A stretch of DNA of 64,000 nucleotides, from NCBI GenBank assembly GCA_022648545.1, contig JALCMP010000001.1:1-64000 (forward strand), written 5' to 3'. The notes under the pieces are model-generated. The model ran no database searches, was not told the origin of the DNA, and saw only the letters and a program-made list of their open reading frames with translations. Origin of the DNA: Bacteroidales bacterium. GTDB taxonomy: Bacteria > Bacteroidota > Bacteroidia > Bacteroidales > UBA932. Below, in pieces: positions 8,120 through 16,658 of this stretch (the stretch's first letter is position 1; each line of letters opens with the position of its first letter). The translations under genes were made by a program, and so were the position numbers.

Positions 8120-10707
8120 TGAAAAGAACGATAATATTCATTCTAAATCTTATTATAATGATGCCTGCCATAAACGTTTCCTCTTTCTCACAACCCGTTT
8201 CGAAAACTATAAACAGTGGGTGGAAATTCAGAGAAACCGGCTCCGGACACTGGTACGACGCATCGGTTCCCGGAACGGTACATACGGACCTCATGGCGGC
8301 CGGATTAATAAAAGACCCTTTTTACAGGCTGAACGAAAAGGAAGTACAATGGGTAGATAAAAAAGACTGGGAATACGAAACCGTTTTCGACACCGGTCCC
8401 GACCTCCTGGATAAAAGGAACATCTATATAGAATGCCTCGGTCTGGACACCTATGCCGACATTTACCTCAACGGATCGCAGATAATAAAGGCTGACAATA
8501 TGTTCAGGAACTGGCGGGCGGATATAAAACATTTGCTTAAGCCGACGGGAAATATTCTTAAAGTTTTTTTTCATTCTCCCGTAAATCACGATATTCCTAA
8601 ATACGATTCCCTCCCGTATCATTATCCGGCCGCCAACGACCAAAGCGGTAACGGCGGACTGGGAGATAAAAAGGTAAGCGTATTTGCAAGAAAGGCAGGA
8701 TACCATTACGGATGGGACTGGGGGCCGAGGCTGGTCACATCAGGAATATGGCGCAACATAATAATAACAGGCTGGGACGGGGCACGCATAAACGACATCT
8801 TTTTCGAACAAAAAAAGATTTCCCCCGCATTTGCAGACATAAAGGCGCATATTGAAATATCCGCGGAGTCGAATATTAAAAACGTGGAAATATGTATTTC
8901 AGATACTGCAACCTCACAGGTTTTTATCAAAAAAGAAATCGATCTCACAAAAGGGAACAACCTTATTGAAATACCCTTCCGCATAAACAGCCCCAGGTTA
9001 TGGTGGGCGAACGGACTCGGACCGCAAAACATGTACGACTTTCTCACTACCATAAAAGAAGGGTCAGGCGTATTGGACGAAAAATTAAAGAAAACGGGAA
9101 TACGATCCTTAAAACTTATAACCAGCAAGGACAAAGACGGACACACTTTCCATTTTGAGCTGAACGGACATCCTCTGTTCTGCAAGGGAGCCAATTACAT
9201 TCCGCAGGACAACTTTGTTACGCGTGTAACCGATTCACAATATATAAAGACCATCGGCGATGCGGCAAAGGCAAACATGAACATGCTGCGGGTCTGGGGA
9301 GGAGGGATATACGAAAACGACATATTTTATGACCTTTGCGACAAATACGGCATACTCGTATGGCAGGATTTCATGTTCGCATGCAGCATGTATCCCGCCG
9401 AAGGCGAATTTCTTGAAAACGTACGCAGGGAAGCCGAATACAACGTAAAAAGACTCAGAAATCACGCCTGCATAGCACTATGGTGCGGAAACAACGAAAT
9501 ACAGGAAGCATGGTACTCCTGGCACTGGAAAGAGCAATCTTATTCCCTGGGAAAGAAAACGGGGGACAAGGTATGGAACGAATTCAAAAATCTTTATTAC
9601 AAGACTCTCCCTGAAACGGTAAACAAATATGATCCGCAGGTAAGCTACAGACCGTCGTCGCCATTCTCGGACTACGGCAAAGCCCAGGATTTCACCGAAG
9701 GCGACTATCATTACTGGAATATCTGGCACGGCAAAAAGCCCATATCCGAGTACAACAGAGTAAAAGCACGGTTCTTTTCCGAATACGGCATGCAGTCCTT
9801 TCCAGACTTCATTTCCGTAAAAAGATATGCCCCGCTCGAAAGCGACCGGAATATATACGGAGAAGTGATGATGTCCCACCAGAGAGGAGGGCCAGAGGCA
9901 AACGAACTTATAGAAAGCTACATCAAAAGCGAATACACGGATCCTGCCGACTTCGCGGACTTCCTTTATGTAAACCAGCTGCTGCAGGCCGACGCAATAA
10001 AGACCGCCATAGAAGCACACAGAAGATCAAAGCCATATTGCATGGGTACGCTTTACTGGCAGCTAGACGACTGCTGGCCGGTTGCATCATGGTCGGGCAT
10101 TGATTATTACGGCAGATGGAAAGCTCTGCATTACTTTGCGAAAAAGGCATATGAAGACATCCTCGTATCACCTATAAAGCAAGGGAACGAACTTTATATC
10201 TATCTGGTCTCGGACAGATTATCGGATACCCGCGGAAAACTTGATATTAAAATAATGAAATTCGACGGACAGGTAATATATTCACACATATCCGAAATAA
10301 ATATTCCTGCCGATAAGGTTGTTTCTGGAGTAGAACTAAAAGTAACGGATATCCCCGGAAATATAAAGCAGAACGATATTTTCGTAAGGGCCGTTTTTAC
10401 AGATGAAAACGGAAAGTCGTATGACAACAACTACGTTATGCTGAAACAAAAGGAGATGAACTATCCCCGCACTGAAATAAAAACGGAAATAGAACCACTG
10501 GGAATTGATAAATATTCGTTAACCCTCACTTCACCGTTTTTTGCAAGAGCTGTTTACGTAGAGATAGACGATCCCCGTACATTCGTAAGCGACAATTACT
10601 TCGATCTCCTGCCGAGGAGCCCCGCAAGCATTACCGTCTCATCGGACCTAACGGAAGACGAGTTAAAAAAATCGTTGAAAATATATACGCTTGCAAACAT
10701 AAAATAG
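8119..10707 (+). CDS. GH2 beta-mannosidase, periplasmic
   Basis: Removes terminal beta-mannose from the non-reducing end of manno-oligosaccharides after import. A cleavable signal peptide (to about VSSFSQ) lacks a lipobox, indicating the periplasm. Domains in order are the GH2 sugar-binding jelly roll (GWKFRETGSGHWYDASVPGTV), an immunoglobulin-like domain, the TIM barrel (GANYIPQDNF, RVWGGGIYE) and C-terminal beta domains. The acid/base is Glu460 in WCGNNEIQ and the nucleophile Glu555 in FFSEYGMQSFP. The YHYGWDWGPRLVTSGIWR motif is typical of beta-mannosidases rather than beta-galactosidases. Length 862 aa matches Bacteroides mannosidases. It is the last gene of the PUL, and its stop codon lies inside a terminator hairpin. 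Confidence 0.94.
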   Translation: MKRTIIFILNLIIMMPAINVSSFSQPVSKTINSGWKFRETGSGHWYDASVPGTVHTDLMAAGLIKDPFYRLNEKEVQWVDKKDWEYETVFDTGPDLLDKRNIYIECLGLDTYADIYLNGSQIIKADNMFRNWRADIKHLLKPTGNILKVFFHSPVNHDIPKYDSLPYHYPAANDQSGNGGLGDKKVSVFARKAGYHYGWDWGPRLVTSGIWRNIIITGWDGARINDIFFEQKKISPAFADIKAHIEISAESNIKNVEICISDTATSQVFIKKEIDLTKGNNLIEIPFRINSPRLWWANGLGPQNMYDFLTTIKEGSGVLDEKLKKTGIRSLKLITSKDKDGHTFHFELNGHPLFCKGANYIPQDNFVTRVTDSQYIKTIGDAAKANMNMLRVWGGGIYENDIFYDLCDKYGILVWQDFMFACSMYPAEGEFLENVRREAEYNVKRLRNHACIALWCGNNEIQEAWYSWHWKEQSYSLGKKTGDKVWNEFKNLYYKTLPETVNKYDPQVSYRPSSPFSDYGKAQDFTEGDYHYWNIWHGKKPISEYNRVKARFFSEYGMQSFPDFISVKRYAPLESDRNIYGEVMMSHQRGGPEANELIESYIKSEYTDPADFADFLYVNQLLQADAIKTAIEAHRRSKPYCMGTLYWQLDDCWPVASWSGIDYYGRWKALHYFAKKAYEDILVSPIKQGNELYIYLVSDRLSDTRGKLDIKIMKFDGQVIYSHISEINIPADKVVSGVELKVTDIPGNIKQNDIFVRAVFTDENGKSYDNNYVMLKQKEMNYPRTEIKTEIEPLGIDKYSLTLTSPFFARAVYVEIDDPRTFVSDNYFDLLPRSPASITVSSDLTEDELKKSLKIYTLANIK

Positions 10708-10732
10708 CCGGGGAAAAGTCTCAGGCTATTTT
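10701..10732. terminator. Bidirectional intrinsic terminator between convergent genes
   Basis: A perfect 9-bp inverted repeat, AAAATAGCC (10701-10709) and GGCTATTTT (10724-10732), encloses a 14-nt loop. It gives an A-tract/T-tract flanked hairpin usable from both strands. It contains the stop codons of both the GH2 gene (TAG, 10705-10707) and the ROK kinase (TGA on the minus strand, 10721-10723), so the two transcripts share a terminator built into their coding ends. Confidence 0.75.
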
Positions 10733-11827
10733 GTCGAGCTGATTTAGTGCAAAGGCATATGCCCCGAGTGCAATAGCTCTGCTGGCACCTATTTTCGTAG
10801 TTGCCACTCCTATTCGTTTAAGAGGATCGTACATTACATATCTGTCCGTTCCGTAAACCTTAAGCCGGCTTGCATTGCCCTTTGCAAATTTCGCAAATTC
10901 ACCTTCAGCATCCAGATCATATACTTCCATTTGCACCCTGTTGAGGGTATCGCCGCTCAGAGTATGTATCTGGCTTCGCATTTCCTTGAAGAACGAAGGC
11001 ATGATATACTTTTTAGCACCTATTATTCCACCCCCTATTACGACTATACCGTCTATAAGAGTTACGGCCGTAGCTATGGCATCGCCCATAACTTCGCCCA
11101 TCTTGGCAAACGCTCCTTTTGCGGCAGCAACATTTCCGTCGCGTTTTCCTTCGGCTATATCGCATATATCTCTGGGCTCGAAAACCGACGAAACATCCCC
11201 GGACAATTCGGCATAAACTCTTTTTACGGCCCTTACTGAGACTCCGTCCTCAACTATGACTGAAGAGTTGTCCTTATGCTTTAGGCAGTATGTTTCCACA
11301 CAGGAATTATCTCCTACATGAAGTTTGTTGTCGGTTACGAACCCGAATCCGAAACCGGTTCCTAACGTATAACCAAGCAAATTATGATATTGCTTTACGC
11401 TTCCCAGTTCGGTAAGCCTGCCATTGACTTCGGGAAGAGCACCGGAAAGGGCTTCGCCATATGCATAAAGATCCGCATCATTATTTATATAAACAGGTAT
11501 ATGGAATATTTCCTTTAACATAGGTCCGAGTGCTACACCGTTTCTGAAAGAAGGAAAATTCGGCAGATAGCCACCGATTATTCCGTTGGGATAATCGGCA
11601 GGACCTGGAAAAGCGAAACTTATGGCAGCCGGCTTGAGATCGCCGAGATGCGTAATAACATCTCTAAATCCGTCCTTTATATTTGAAAGGCACTTGTCGA
11701 GATCGGAAGATTCCGACGGTCTGACTATAGGATCGAGTATATATTTATTGCCCTGCACGGCACTGAAAACGAAATTCGTCCCTCCTGCATCCAGAGTTAC
11801 GACTATTCTGTTGTCTGTATTATACAT
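10721..11827 (-). CDS. ROK family sugar kinase (or ROK-like protein)
   Basis: Cytosolic actin-fold protein expected to phosphorylate a hexose with ATP. Visible ROK motifs are the phosphate loop TLDAGGTNFVFSAV near the N-terminus, AFPGPADYPNGIIGG, the catalytic-Asp region INNDADLYAYGEA, GTGFGFGFV and a late IVVIGGGIIG. The usual ROK zinc-binding CxCGxxGC motif and the GE-GH loop are absent; the region reads GDNSCVETYCLKHKDNSS. This suggests a distinct ROK subfamily. It is convergent to the mannan PUL, so mannose is a reasonable but unproven substrate. It has its own promoter and no HTH domain, so it is a kinase-type rather than repressor-type ROK protein. Confidence 0.82.
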   Translation of the reverse strand: MYNTDNRIVVTLDAGGTNFVFSAVQGNKYILDPIVRPSESSDLDKCLSNIKDGFRDVITHLGDLKPAAISFAFPGPADYPNGIIGGYLPNFPSFRNGVALGPMLKEIFHIPVYINNDADLYAYGEALSGALPEVNGRLTELGSVKQYHNLLGYTLGTGFGFGFVTDNKLHVGDNSCVETYCLKHKDNSSVIVEDGVSVRAVKRVYAELSGDVSSVFEPRDICDIAEGKRDGNVAAAKGAFAKMGEVMGDAIATAVTLIDGIVVIGGGIIGAKKYIMPSFFKEMRSQIHTLSGDTLNRVQMEVYDLDAEGEFAKFAKGNASRLKVYGTDRYVMYDPLKRIGVATTKIGASRAIALGAYAFALNQLDKIA

Positions 11828-11849
11828 TGTATTTCTTCGTGTTTATTTA

Positions 11850-11857
11850 CAAATATA
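11850..11857 (-). promoter_or_regulatory. Probable promoter -7 box for the ROK kinase gene
   Basis: On the minus strand this reads TATATTTG, an exact match to the Bacteroides -7 element TAnnTTTG, 22 bp before the ROK start codon at 11827. No clear TTTG -33 box was found at the standard spacing, so the call rests on one element and its position. Confidence 0.45.
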
Positions 11858-11895
11858 CTCCTTATATGTATAAATACCATCATTTGCGGCAAAAG

Positions 11896-12972
11896 TCATG
11901 TCCTTTTCCTATAACTGAGCACTGCCCATATATTTATAAGTACGGTAAATAAAAACAACATGGAAAAATTGAAAGAATTGTCAGCTATTCCGCTTCCCCG
12001 TATATAAACAGAGCGCATTATATCTATAAGATAACGGGGAGGTACGAGATAAGAAAAACATCTGGCCCACAACGGCATTGATGAAACAGGCGTAAACAAC
12101 CCGCTCATTAGGACGAATATCATAACTACAAAAAACATCATGAACAGGGCCTGGGGCATAGTAGATGCTTTATTGGAAATTACCAGCCCTATACCGGATA
12201 CCAGAAAGACAAAAAGCATCGCTCCTAAATAAATAGTGAGGAAACTGCCCTGCGGTACCATACCGTAAACGAGAACGGAAATAAGTATGCCAATGGTAAG
12301 TGAAACGAGCCCCATTATCCAGAAGGGGATAAGCTTTGCAAGTATGAAGGAAAATCTCGATACAGGAGTTACGTTTATTTGTTCCATAGTACCGGTTTCC
12401 TTTTCGTTTACGATGTTGAGCGCAGGGATGAACCCGCATAAGATAATCAGTATCATTACCATAATTGCAGGAATCATGTAAAGTTTATAATCCTTGCACG
12501 GGTTATACATATTCATGCCGTACCCTTTTGCGTTTCCTGATACGAATCCGTTTAGCATTGCCGAAAGATATCCGGTCCCCAATGACCCTTTTATTTCGTT
12601 TACGGAATTAACTGCAACAAGAGCCTCGGGATTTCCCGAAGTCTCCAGATCATTACCAAAGCCACGCGGCAATTCCAGTATTACGTCCGCATTCCCTTTT
12701 TCTATATCTTTTAACGCTTCCCCGTAATTATTCCTGACATTGTAAAGCTGGAAATACTTAGAATTATCCACCTTACGGATGAAACGGCGCGACACTTCGC
12801 TCATATCCTTATCCACAACGCTAACCTTCATGTCCTCTACGTTGAAATTGGTAACCCACGGAAATATAAGCAAAACAAGCAGAGGATATGCAAATACGAT
12901 TTTCGGTAATATGGGACTCCGGAAAAATTGTTTAAACTCCTTTTCGAGCAAATATTTTATTACCATAATCAA
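11896..12972 (-). CDS. ABC-2 type exporter permease (YbhR/YbhS-like), second copy
   Basis: Inner-membrane permease of the tetR-linked exporter. The architecture is one N-terminal membrane helix (PKIVFAYPLLVLLIFPW), a periplasmic domain of about 150 residues, then five helices with the ABC-2 signature (NEKETGTMEQINVTPVSRFSFILAKLIPFW) and a late SSMPLWARCFSYLVPPRYLID stretch. Length 358 aa is typical. Its start overlaps the stop of the other permease by 4 nt (ATGA). It is the last gene of the operon. The substrate is unknown; the E. coli YbhGFSR system has been linked to drug and Na+/Li+ export. Confidence 0.9.
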   Translation of the reverse strand: MIMVIKYLLEKEFKQFFRSPILPKIVFAYPLLVLLIFPWVTNFNVEDMKVSVVDKDMSEVSRRFIRKVDNSKYFQLYNVRNNYGEALKDIEKGNADVILELPRGFGNDLETSGNPEALVAVNSVNEIKGSLGTGYLSAMLNGFVSGNAKGYGMNMYNPCKDYKLYMIPAIMVMILIILCGFIPALNIVNEKETGTMEQINVTPVSRFSFILAKLIPFWIMGLVSLTIGILISVLVYGMVPQGSFLTIYLGAMLFVFLVSGIGLVISNKASTMPQALFMMFFVVMIFVLMSGLFTPVSSMPLWARCFSYLVPPRYLIDIMRSVYIRGSGIADNSFNFSMLFLFTVLINIWAVLSYRKRT

Positions 12973-14072
12973 GCAAGTCTGTTCTTAAAATTCTTTAAAC
13001 TTATAGAAACTACGACAAGGGCCATCCCTGCAAGCACAGATATTTCCATAATTGCAAACCTAACCGAAAGTCCTTCTATCATAAGTTTCCTAACTGCAGA
13101 TATATACCATCTTGCAGGAACAAGGCACGAAAGCCACTGCAATATCGCGGGAGAGTTTTCAATTGGAAAGACCATGCCGGAAAGCAATATTGTAGGCAGT
13201 ATTAAGCCTGCGACCGAAAGGAGCATTGCGGAGAGCTGGGAATCCATCACTGTAGAAACAAGCAGCCCTATTGCAAGCGCCAGAAAAATATACAGCACAG
13301 ACACCACGCACAGCCATATCAAACTGCCCGACACTGGAACTCCGAGCAAATAAACCGAAAGCAGCATAATTGTAGCCAGATTGATGCATGATATCATAAA
13401 ATAGGGCACCATTTTGGCGAGTATTAAATTTAGCGGCGTGGTGGGAGATACCAGGAGCAATTCCATAGTTCCGGTTTCTTTCTCTTTTACTATGGAAATA
13501 GATGTCATCATGGCGCATATCATCATAAGTATCAATCCCATTATTCCGGGAACAAAGTTATATGCACTGTCAAGTTGGGGATTATACAGGAATTTGACAT
13601 GTATTCCTCCCTTTTTCCCCGCCTTTTTCATGCCGCGGTCGAAAAAGCTTCTTATCAATTTTAACGAATATAATTGTTCGGAAGCAGCCATGCTCGGGTT
13701 GGAGGCATCGGCTATCACTTCTATATTCTGAAGAGGATCTCCGGACATGTTATCCAGATTACCTTTGATATGCAGTATCATATCCGCCTTGTCCTTCCTG
13801 AACTCGGAATCTATGTCAGACGATTCGTTGAGATATCCCTTGAAAATAAAATAATCGTTTGCATCCAATTTGGACACAAAGCGATTCAGAGCCTCGCTTC
13901 TTTTTTCCGTTATTATTTCCACCCGTATGTTCCTTATTTTTGTGGAAATTGCAAATCCGAAGAGCAATATTTGAACCACCGGCATTATAAGTAATATGGC
14001 CATGGTCCATCTATCTCTAAGGATATGTCTGTTTTCCTTTCCTACGAGCGATATGAATTTTTTCATTCCCAT
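12969..14072 (-). CDS. ABC-2 type exporter permease (YbhR/YbhS-like), first copy
   Basis: Inner-membrane permease, paralogous to the following gene. A first helix (WTMAILLIMPVVQILLFGFAI) precedes a large periplasmic domain, then further helices and the ABC-2 signature (VKEKETGTMELLLVSPTTPLNLILAKMVPYF). The end carries the conserved IENSPAILQWLSCLVPARWYI stretch. A start at the third codon (MKKFIS) is equally possible. The two permeases probably form a heterodimer with the two ATPases upstream, as YbhS and YbhR do in E. coli. It sits 6 bp after the second ATPase gene. Confidence 0.9.
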   Translation of the reverse strand: MGMKKFISLVGKENRHILRDRWTMAILLIMPVVQILLFGFAISTKIRNIRVEIITEKRSEALNRFVSKLDANDYFIFKGYLNESSDIDSEFRKDKADMILHIKGNLDNMSGDPLQNIEVIADASNPSMAASEQLYSLKLIRSFFDRGMKKAGKKGGIHVKFLYNPQLDSAYNFVPGIMGLILMMICAMMTSISIVKEKETGTMELLLVSPTTPLNLILAKMVPYFMISCINLATIMLLSVYLLGVPVSGSLIWLCVVSVLYIFLALAIGLLVSTVMDSQLSAMLLSVAGLILPTILLSGMVFPIENSPAILQWLSCLVPARWYISAVRKLMIEGLSVRFAIMEISVLAGMALVVVSISLKNFKNRLA

Positions 14073-14078
14073 AAAATA

Positions 14079-14819
14079 TTATTCATTCCGCCCCGCATTA
14101 CGGGCTATTATAGTAAAGACATCGTTCATAGCATTAACTCCGTAACTTTTCTTAAGATTGGCCGGAGTATCAAGAGCAACAATTTTTCCCGCAACCATAA
14201 TTGACACCCTGTCGCAGTACTCGGCTTCGTCCATATAATGAGTGGTTACGAAAACCGTTATCCCGCGTCCTGCAGCCTCGTATATCAATTCCCAGAACTG
14301 CCTTCTTGCAACAGGATCTACACCTCCCGTAGGTTCGTCCAGAAAAACTATTTCGGGATCATGTATGACCGAAACAGAAAAAGCGAGCTTCTGTTTCCAG
14401 CCCAAAGGAAGGGATTTTACAAGAACGTCCTTTTCTCCGTACATGTCAAGCTTTTTCAAAAGCATATCTCCGCTCTTTTTCATCCTCTCCTCGTCAAGAC
14501 CGTATATTCCGCCGAAAAGACGTATATTTTCTCCAACGGTAAGGTCGGAATACAAAGAAAATTTCTGACTCATGTAGCCTATACGGCTCTTTATCTTTTC
14601 GCTGGCACTCCATATATCCAGACCGGCAACCATGCCTTTTCCAGACGAAGGCCGGCTCAATCCGCAGAACATACGCATAGCTGTGGTCTTTCCGGCACCG
14701 TTGGCGCCAAGGAATCCGAATATCTCACCCTTTTCCACGTAAAATGAAATATCGTCAACAGCCGCAAAATTCCCAAACTTCTTAACAATATGTTCAGCTT
14801 CTATAACCCTTTGTTCCAT
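14079..14819 (-). CDS. ABC transporter ATPase, equivalent to the C-terminal half of YbhF
   Basis: Cytosolic nucleotide-binding subunit. It shows Walker A GANGAGKT (residues 39-46), Q-loop Gln85 (GYMSQKFSLY), Walker B IVFLDEP, D-loop and switch His194 (VTTHYMDEAEYC). The signature motif is non-standard: SLPLGWKQKLA instead of LSGGQ, a feature I recall from the C-terminal half of E. coli YbhF. Its start lies 1 nt from the stop of the partner ATPase. Together they are best read as a split YbhF. With no membrane segment, it must pair with the neighbouring permeases. Confidence 0.93.
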   Translation of the reverse strand: MEQRVIEAEHIVKKFGNFAAVDDISFYVEKGEIFGFLGANGAGKTTAMRMFCGLSRPSSGKGMVAGLDIWSASEKIKSRIGYMSQKFSLYSDLTVGENIRLFGGIYGLDEERMKKSGDMLLKKLDMYGEKDVLVKSLPLGWKQKLAFSVSVIHDPEIVFLDEPTGGVDPVARRQFWELIYEAAGRGITVFVTTHYMDEAEYCDRVSIMVAGKIVALDTPANLKKSYGVNAMNDVFTIIARNAGRNE

Positions 14820-14820
14820 A

Positions 14821-15747
14821 TCATATCCTCCTGCCGTCCGTTATATACAAATAACAATCTTCTATACACGGCTCGAGCCTTTCTATTTTCACATTTTCAT
14901 TGCCGCATCCCCACAGATAATTCCCAAAATCAGAAATATCCGGTTCCTGGGAGTTGAAAAAGACATGGTGACTGTTTCCGAACGGATAGCACCTTAAAGT
15001 TCCGCGGTAACTGCGCACATCGCACAACAGCTTGTACATATTGTTCCCGGAAACACCCCATACCTGATTCCCCATTTGGGAAATCAGATTTTCGGTAGTA
15101 TCCAGAGCCAGGATCATTCCCTTTTGCATAAGAGCAATTTTGTCACACATATCAGCCTCGTCCATATAAGGAGTAGAAACCATTATGGTAATACCATTAC
15201 TCCTTAGATTACGCAGCATTTGCCAGAATTCCTTTCGCGAAACAGGATCCACCCCGGTCGTAGGTTCGTCAAGAAAAAGCACATCCGGCTTGTGGATTAA
15301 GGCACAGCACAATGCGAGTTTTTGCTTCATGCCTCCGGATAGCGCTCCGGCAAGACGATTTCCAAAAGGCCTAAGAGATCCATATATGTCTTCTATAAGA
15401 GGCATCGACTCCTCTTTATCCACCCCGAACAGCGAAGCGAAAAAATTTATATTTTCATTTACGGTAAGATCCTGATAAACGGAAAACCTGCCCGGCATAT
15501 ACCCTACGGAGTTCCTTATCTTCTCATAATCCTTCACCACATCCATACCGTTTACGGAGGCAACCCCCTTATCGGCGAGTATGAGAGTTACAAGGATTCT
15601 GAACATAGTTGTTTTTCCGGATCCGTCCGGACCTATAAGTCCGAATAATTCCCCGTCGGATACCGAAAATGAGACATCGTCGAGCGCCTTTACAGGCGCA
15701 TGCCCCGCGGAAACATAACTTTTGGATATATGTTCAGCTTTTATCAT
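14821..15747 (-). CDS. ABC transporter ATPase, equivalent to the N-terminal half of YbhF
   Basis: Cytosolic nucleotide-binding subunit with Walker A GPDGSGKT, canonical signature LSGGMKQKLAL and Walker B VLFLDEP. Two catalytic residues differ from consensus: the Q-loop position is Gly86 (GYMPGRFSVY) and the switch His is Pro193 (VSTPYMDEADMC). This combination matches my recollection of the N-terminal half of YbhF. An extension after residue 220 contains several Cys/Trp/Tyr residues (YLWGCGNEN, EPCIEDCYLYITDG) and resembles the regulatory tail of DrrA-type ATPases. The start overlaps the hlyD stop by 4 nt (ATGA). Confidence 0.92.
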   Translation of the reverse strand: MIKAEHISKSYVSAGHAPVKALDDVSFSVSDGELFGLIGPDGSGKTTMFRILVTLILADKGVASVNGMDVVKDYEKIRNSVGYMPGRFSVYQDLTVNENINFFASLFGVDKEESMPLIEDIYGSLRPFGNRLAGALSGGMKQKLALCCALIHKPDVLFLDEPTTGVDPVSRKEFWQMLRNLRSNGITIMVSTPYMDEADMCDKIALMQKGMILALDTTENLISQMGNQVWGVSGNNMYKLLCDVRSYRGTLRCYPFGNSHHVFFNSQEPDISDFGNYLWGCGNENVKIERLEPCIEDCYLYITDGRRI

Positions 15748-16658
15748 TCGAACTTCACCTTTCCGAACATGCCTGTTTTGGCATATCCGTCGTTGTTTAT
15801 CATAATTTTTACGGCATAAACCAAATCCTGCCTGTCGTCTTCGGTTTGTATATTATTAGGAGTGAATTCCGATTCTGAAGCTATGAAGGTTACCCTGCCG
15901 TCATACTCCCTGGCAACACCTCCGCCGAAATCGGCATAGACCTTTGCCGATTGCCCGAGCTTTACAGCATTAAGCTGAAGCGAAGTTATATAAGCTCTAA
16001 GGTACATATGTCTTATATCGGCAACCTTAAACAGCGGACGGCCTACTGGAGCAAACTCTCCGCACTCGGCATATTTGGCAAGCACCGTTCCAGACACAGG
16101 AGATTTTATATAACATTTACCCAGACGGTCCTCTATAGCTGCAAGTTCTATTTCCATTGAAGAACTGCGCGCATCAATGCTCGATACACTTTTATCCAGA
16201 GATGAAAGTTTTGCAGACAATTCGTTTTCGAGCACCTTAACCGAGGAATTAACGTCGTCAAGTTGCTTGGAAGTTGCAGCGCCGTCCCTGAGAAGTCTTT
16301 CTATCCTGGCTTTTTCAGTTTTTTGCTTTTTCAGGCGCTCCTCCAGCGCGGCAATCTGCTTTTTTACTGCAGGTCGTCCGCTGACCACGGATTCTATGCT
16401 TTTTTGCAGCTGCATTTTTTGCAGGTACAATTGAACCGTATCTATCGTTCCTGCCATTTCTCCGGCTGAAAGAGTATCCCCTTCTTCCATGTTAAAGTAA
16501 ATAAGCCGTCCCGGAACTTCTGAAGAGACTATGACTTCGGTAGCCTCGAACGTTCCCTGCGCATCATATTTATTTTCACCTCCACTGCATGCAGGCAACA
16601 AGGCCAGCACGGAAATGCAAATCACATTAAAAACAGTTTTCATAATATTCTCAGTCAA
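15744..16658 (-). CDS. HlyD/YbhG-type periplasmic adaptor lipoprotein
   Basis: Membrane-fusion protein linking the inner-membrane ABC exporter to TolC. A lipoprotein signal (LALLPACSGG) is followed by a biotinyl-lipoyl half motif (VIVSSEVPGRLIYFNMEEGDTL), a long coiled coil of about 110 residues (Lys/Glu/Ser-rich), the second lipoyl half (CYIKSPVSGTVLAKYAECGEF) and a beta-barrel domain (VYADFGGGVAREYDGRVTFIA, FTPNNIQTEDDR). This last motif is characteristic of YbhG-like adaptors. The start overlaps the tolC stop by 4 nt; an alternative start (MKTVFNV) lies five codons later and gives a tidier signal peptide. Confidence 0.92.
   Translation of the reverse strand: MTENIMKTVFNVICISVLALLPACSGGENKYDAQGTFEATEVIVSSEVPGRLIYFNMEEGDTLSAGEMAGTIDTVQLYLQKMQLQKSIESVVSGRPAVKKQIAALEERLKKQKTEKARIERLLRDGAATSKQLDDVNSSVKVLENELSAKLSSLDKSVSSIDARSSSMEIELAAIEDRLGKCYIKSPVSGTVLAKYAECGEFAPVGRPLFKVADIRHMYLRAYITSLQLNAVKLGQSAKVYADFGGGVAREYDGRVTFIASESEFTPNNIQTEDDRQDLVYAVKIMINNDGYAKTGMFGKVKFE

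Noticed and set aside
9478-10020. 180-aa minus-strand ORF opposite the GH2 gene
   Set aside because: Overlaps the GH2 catalytic domain completely and has no signal peptide or motif.
11881-11891. Near-palindrome TTTGCGGCAAA between the exporter operon and the ROK gene
   Set aside because: Five-base arms around one base are too common to call an operator without further sites.
14238-14747. 169-aa plus-strand ORF opposite the ABC ATPase gene
   Set aside because: It is antisense to a clear ATPase with Walker motifs; its translation has no domain pattern and looks like a shadow frame.
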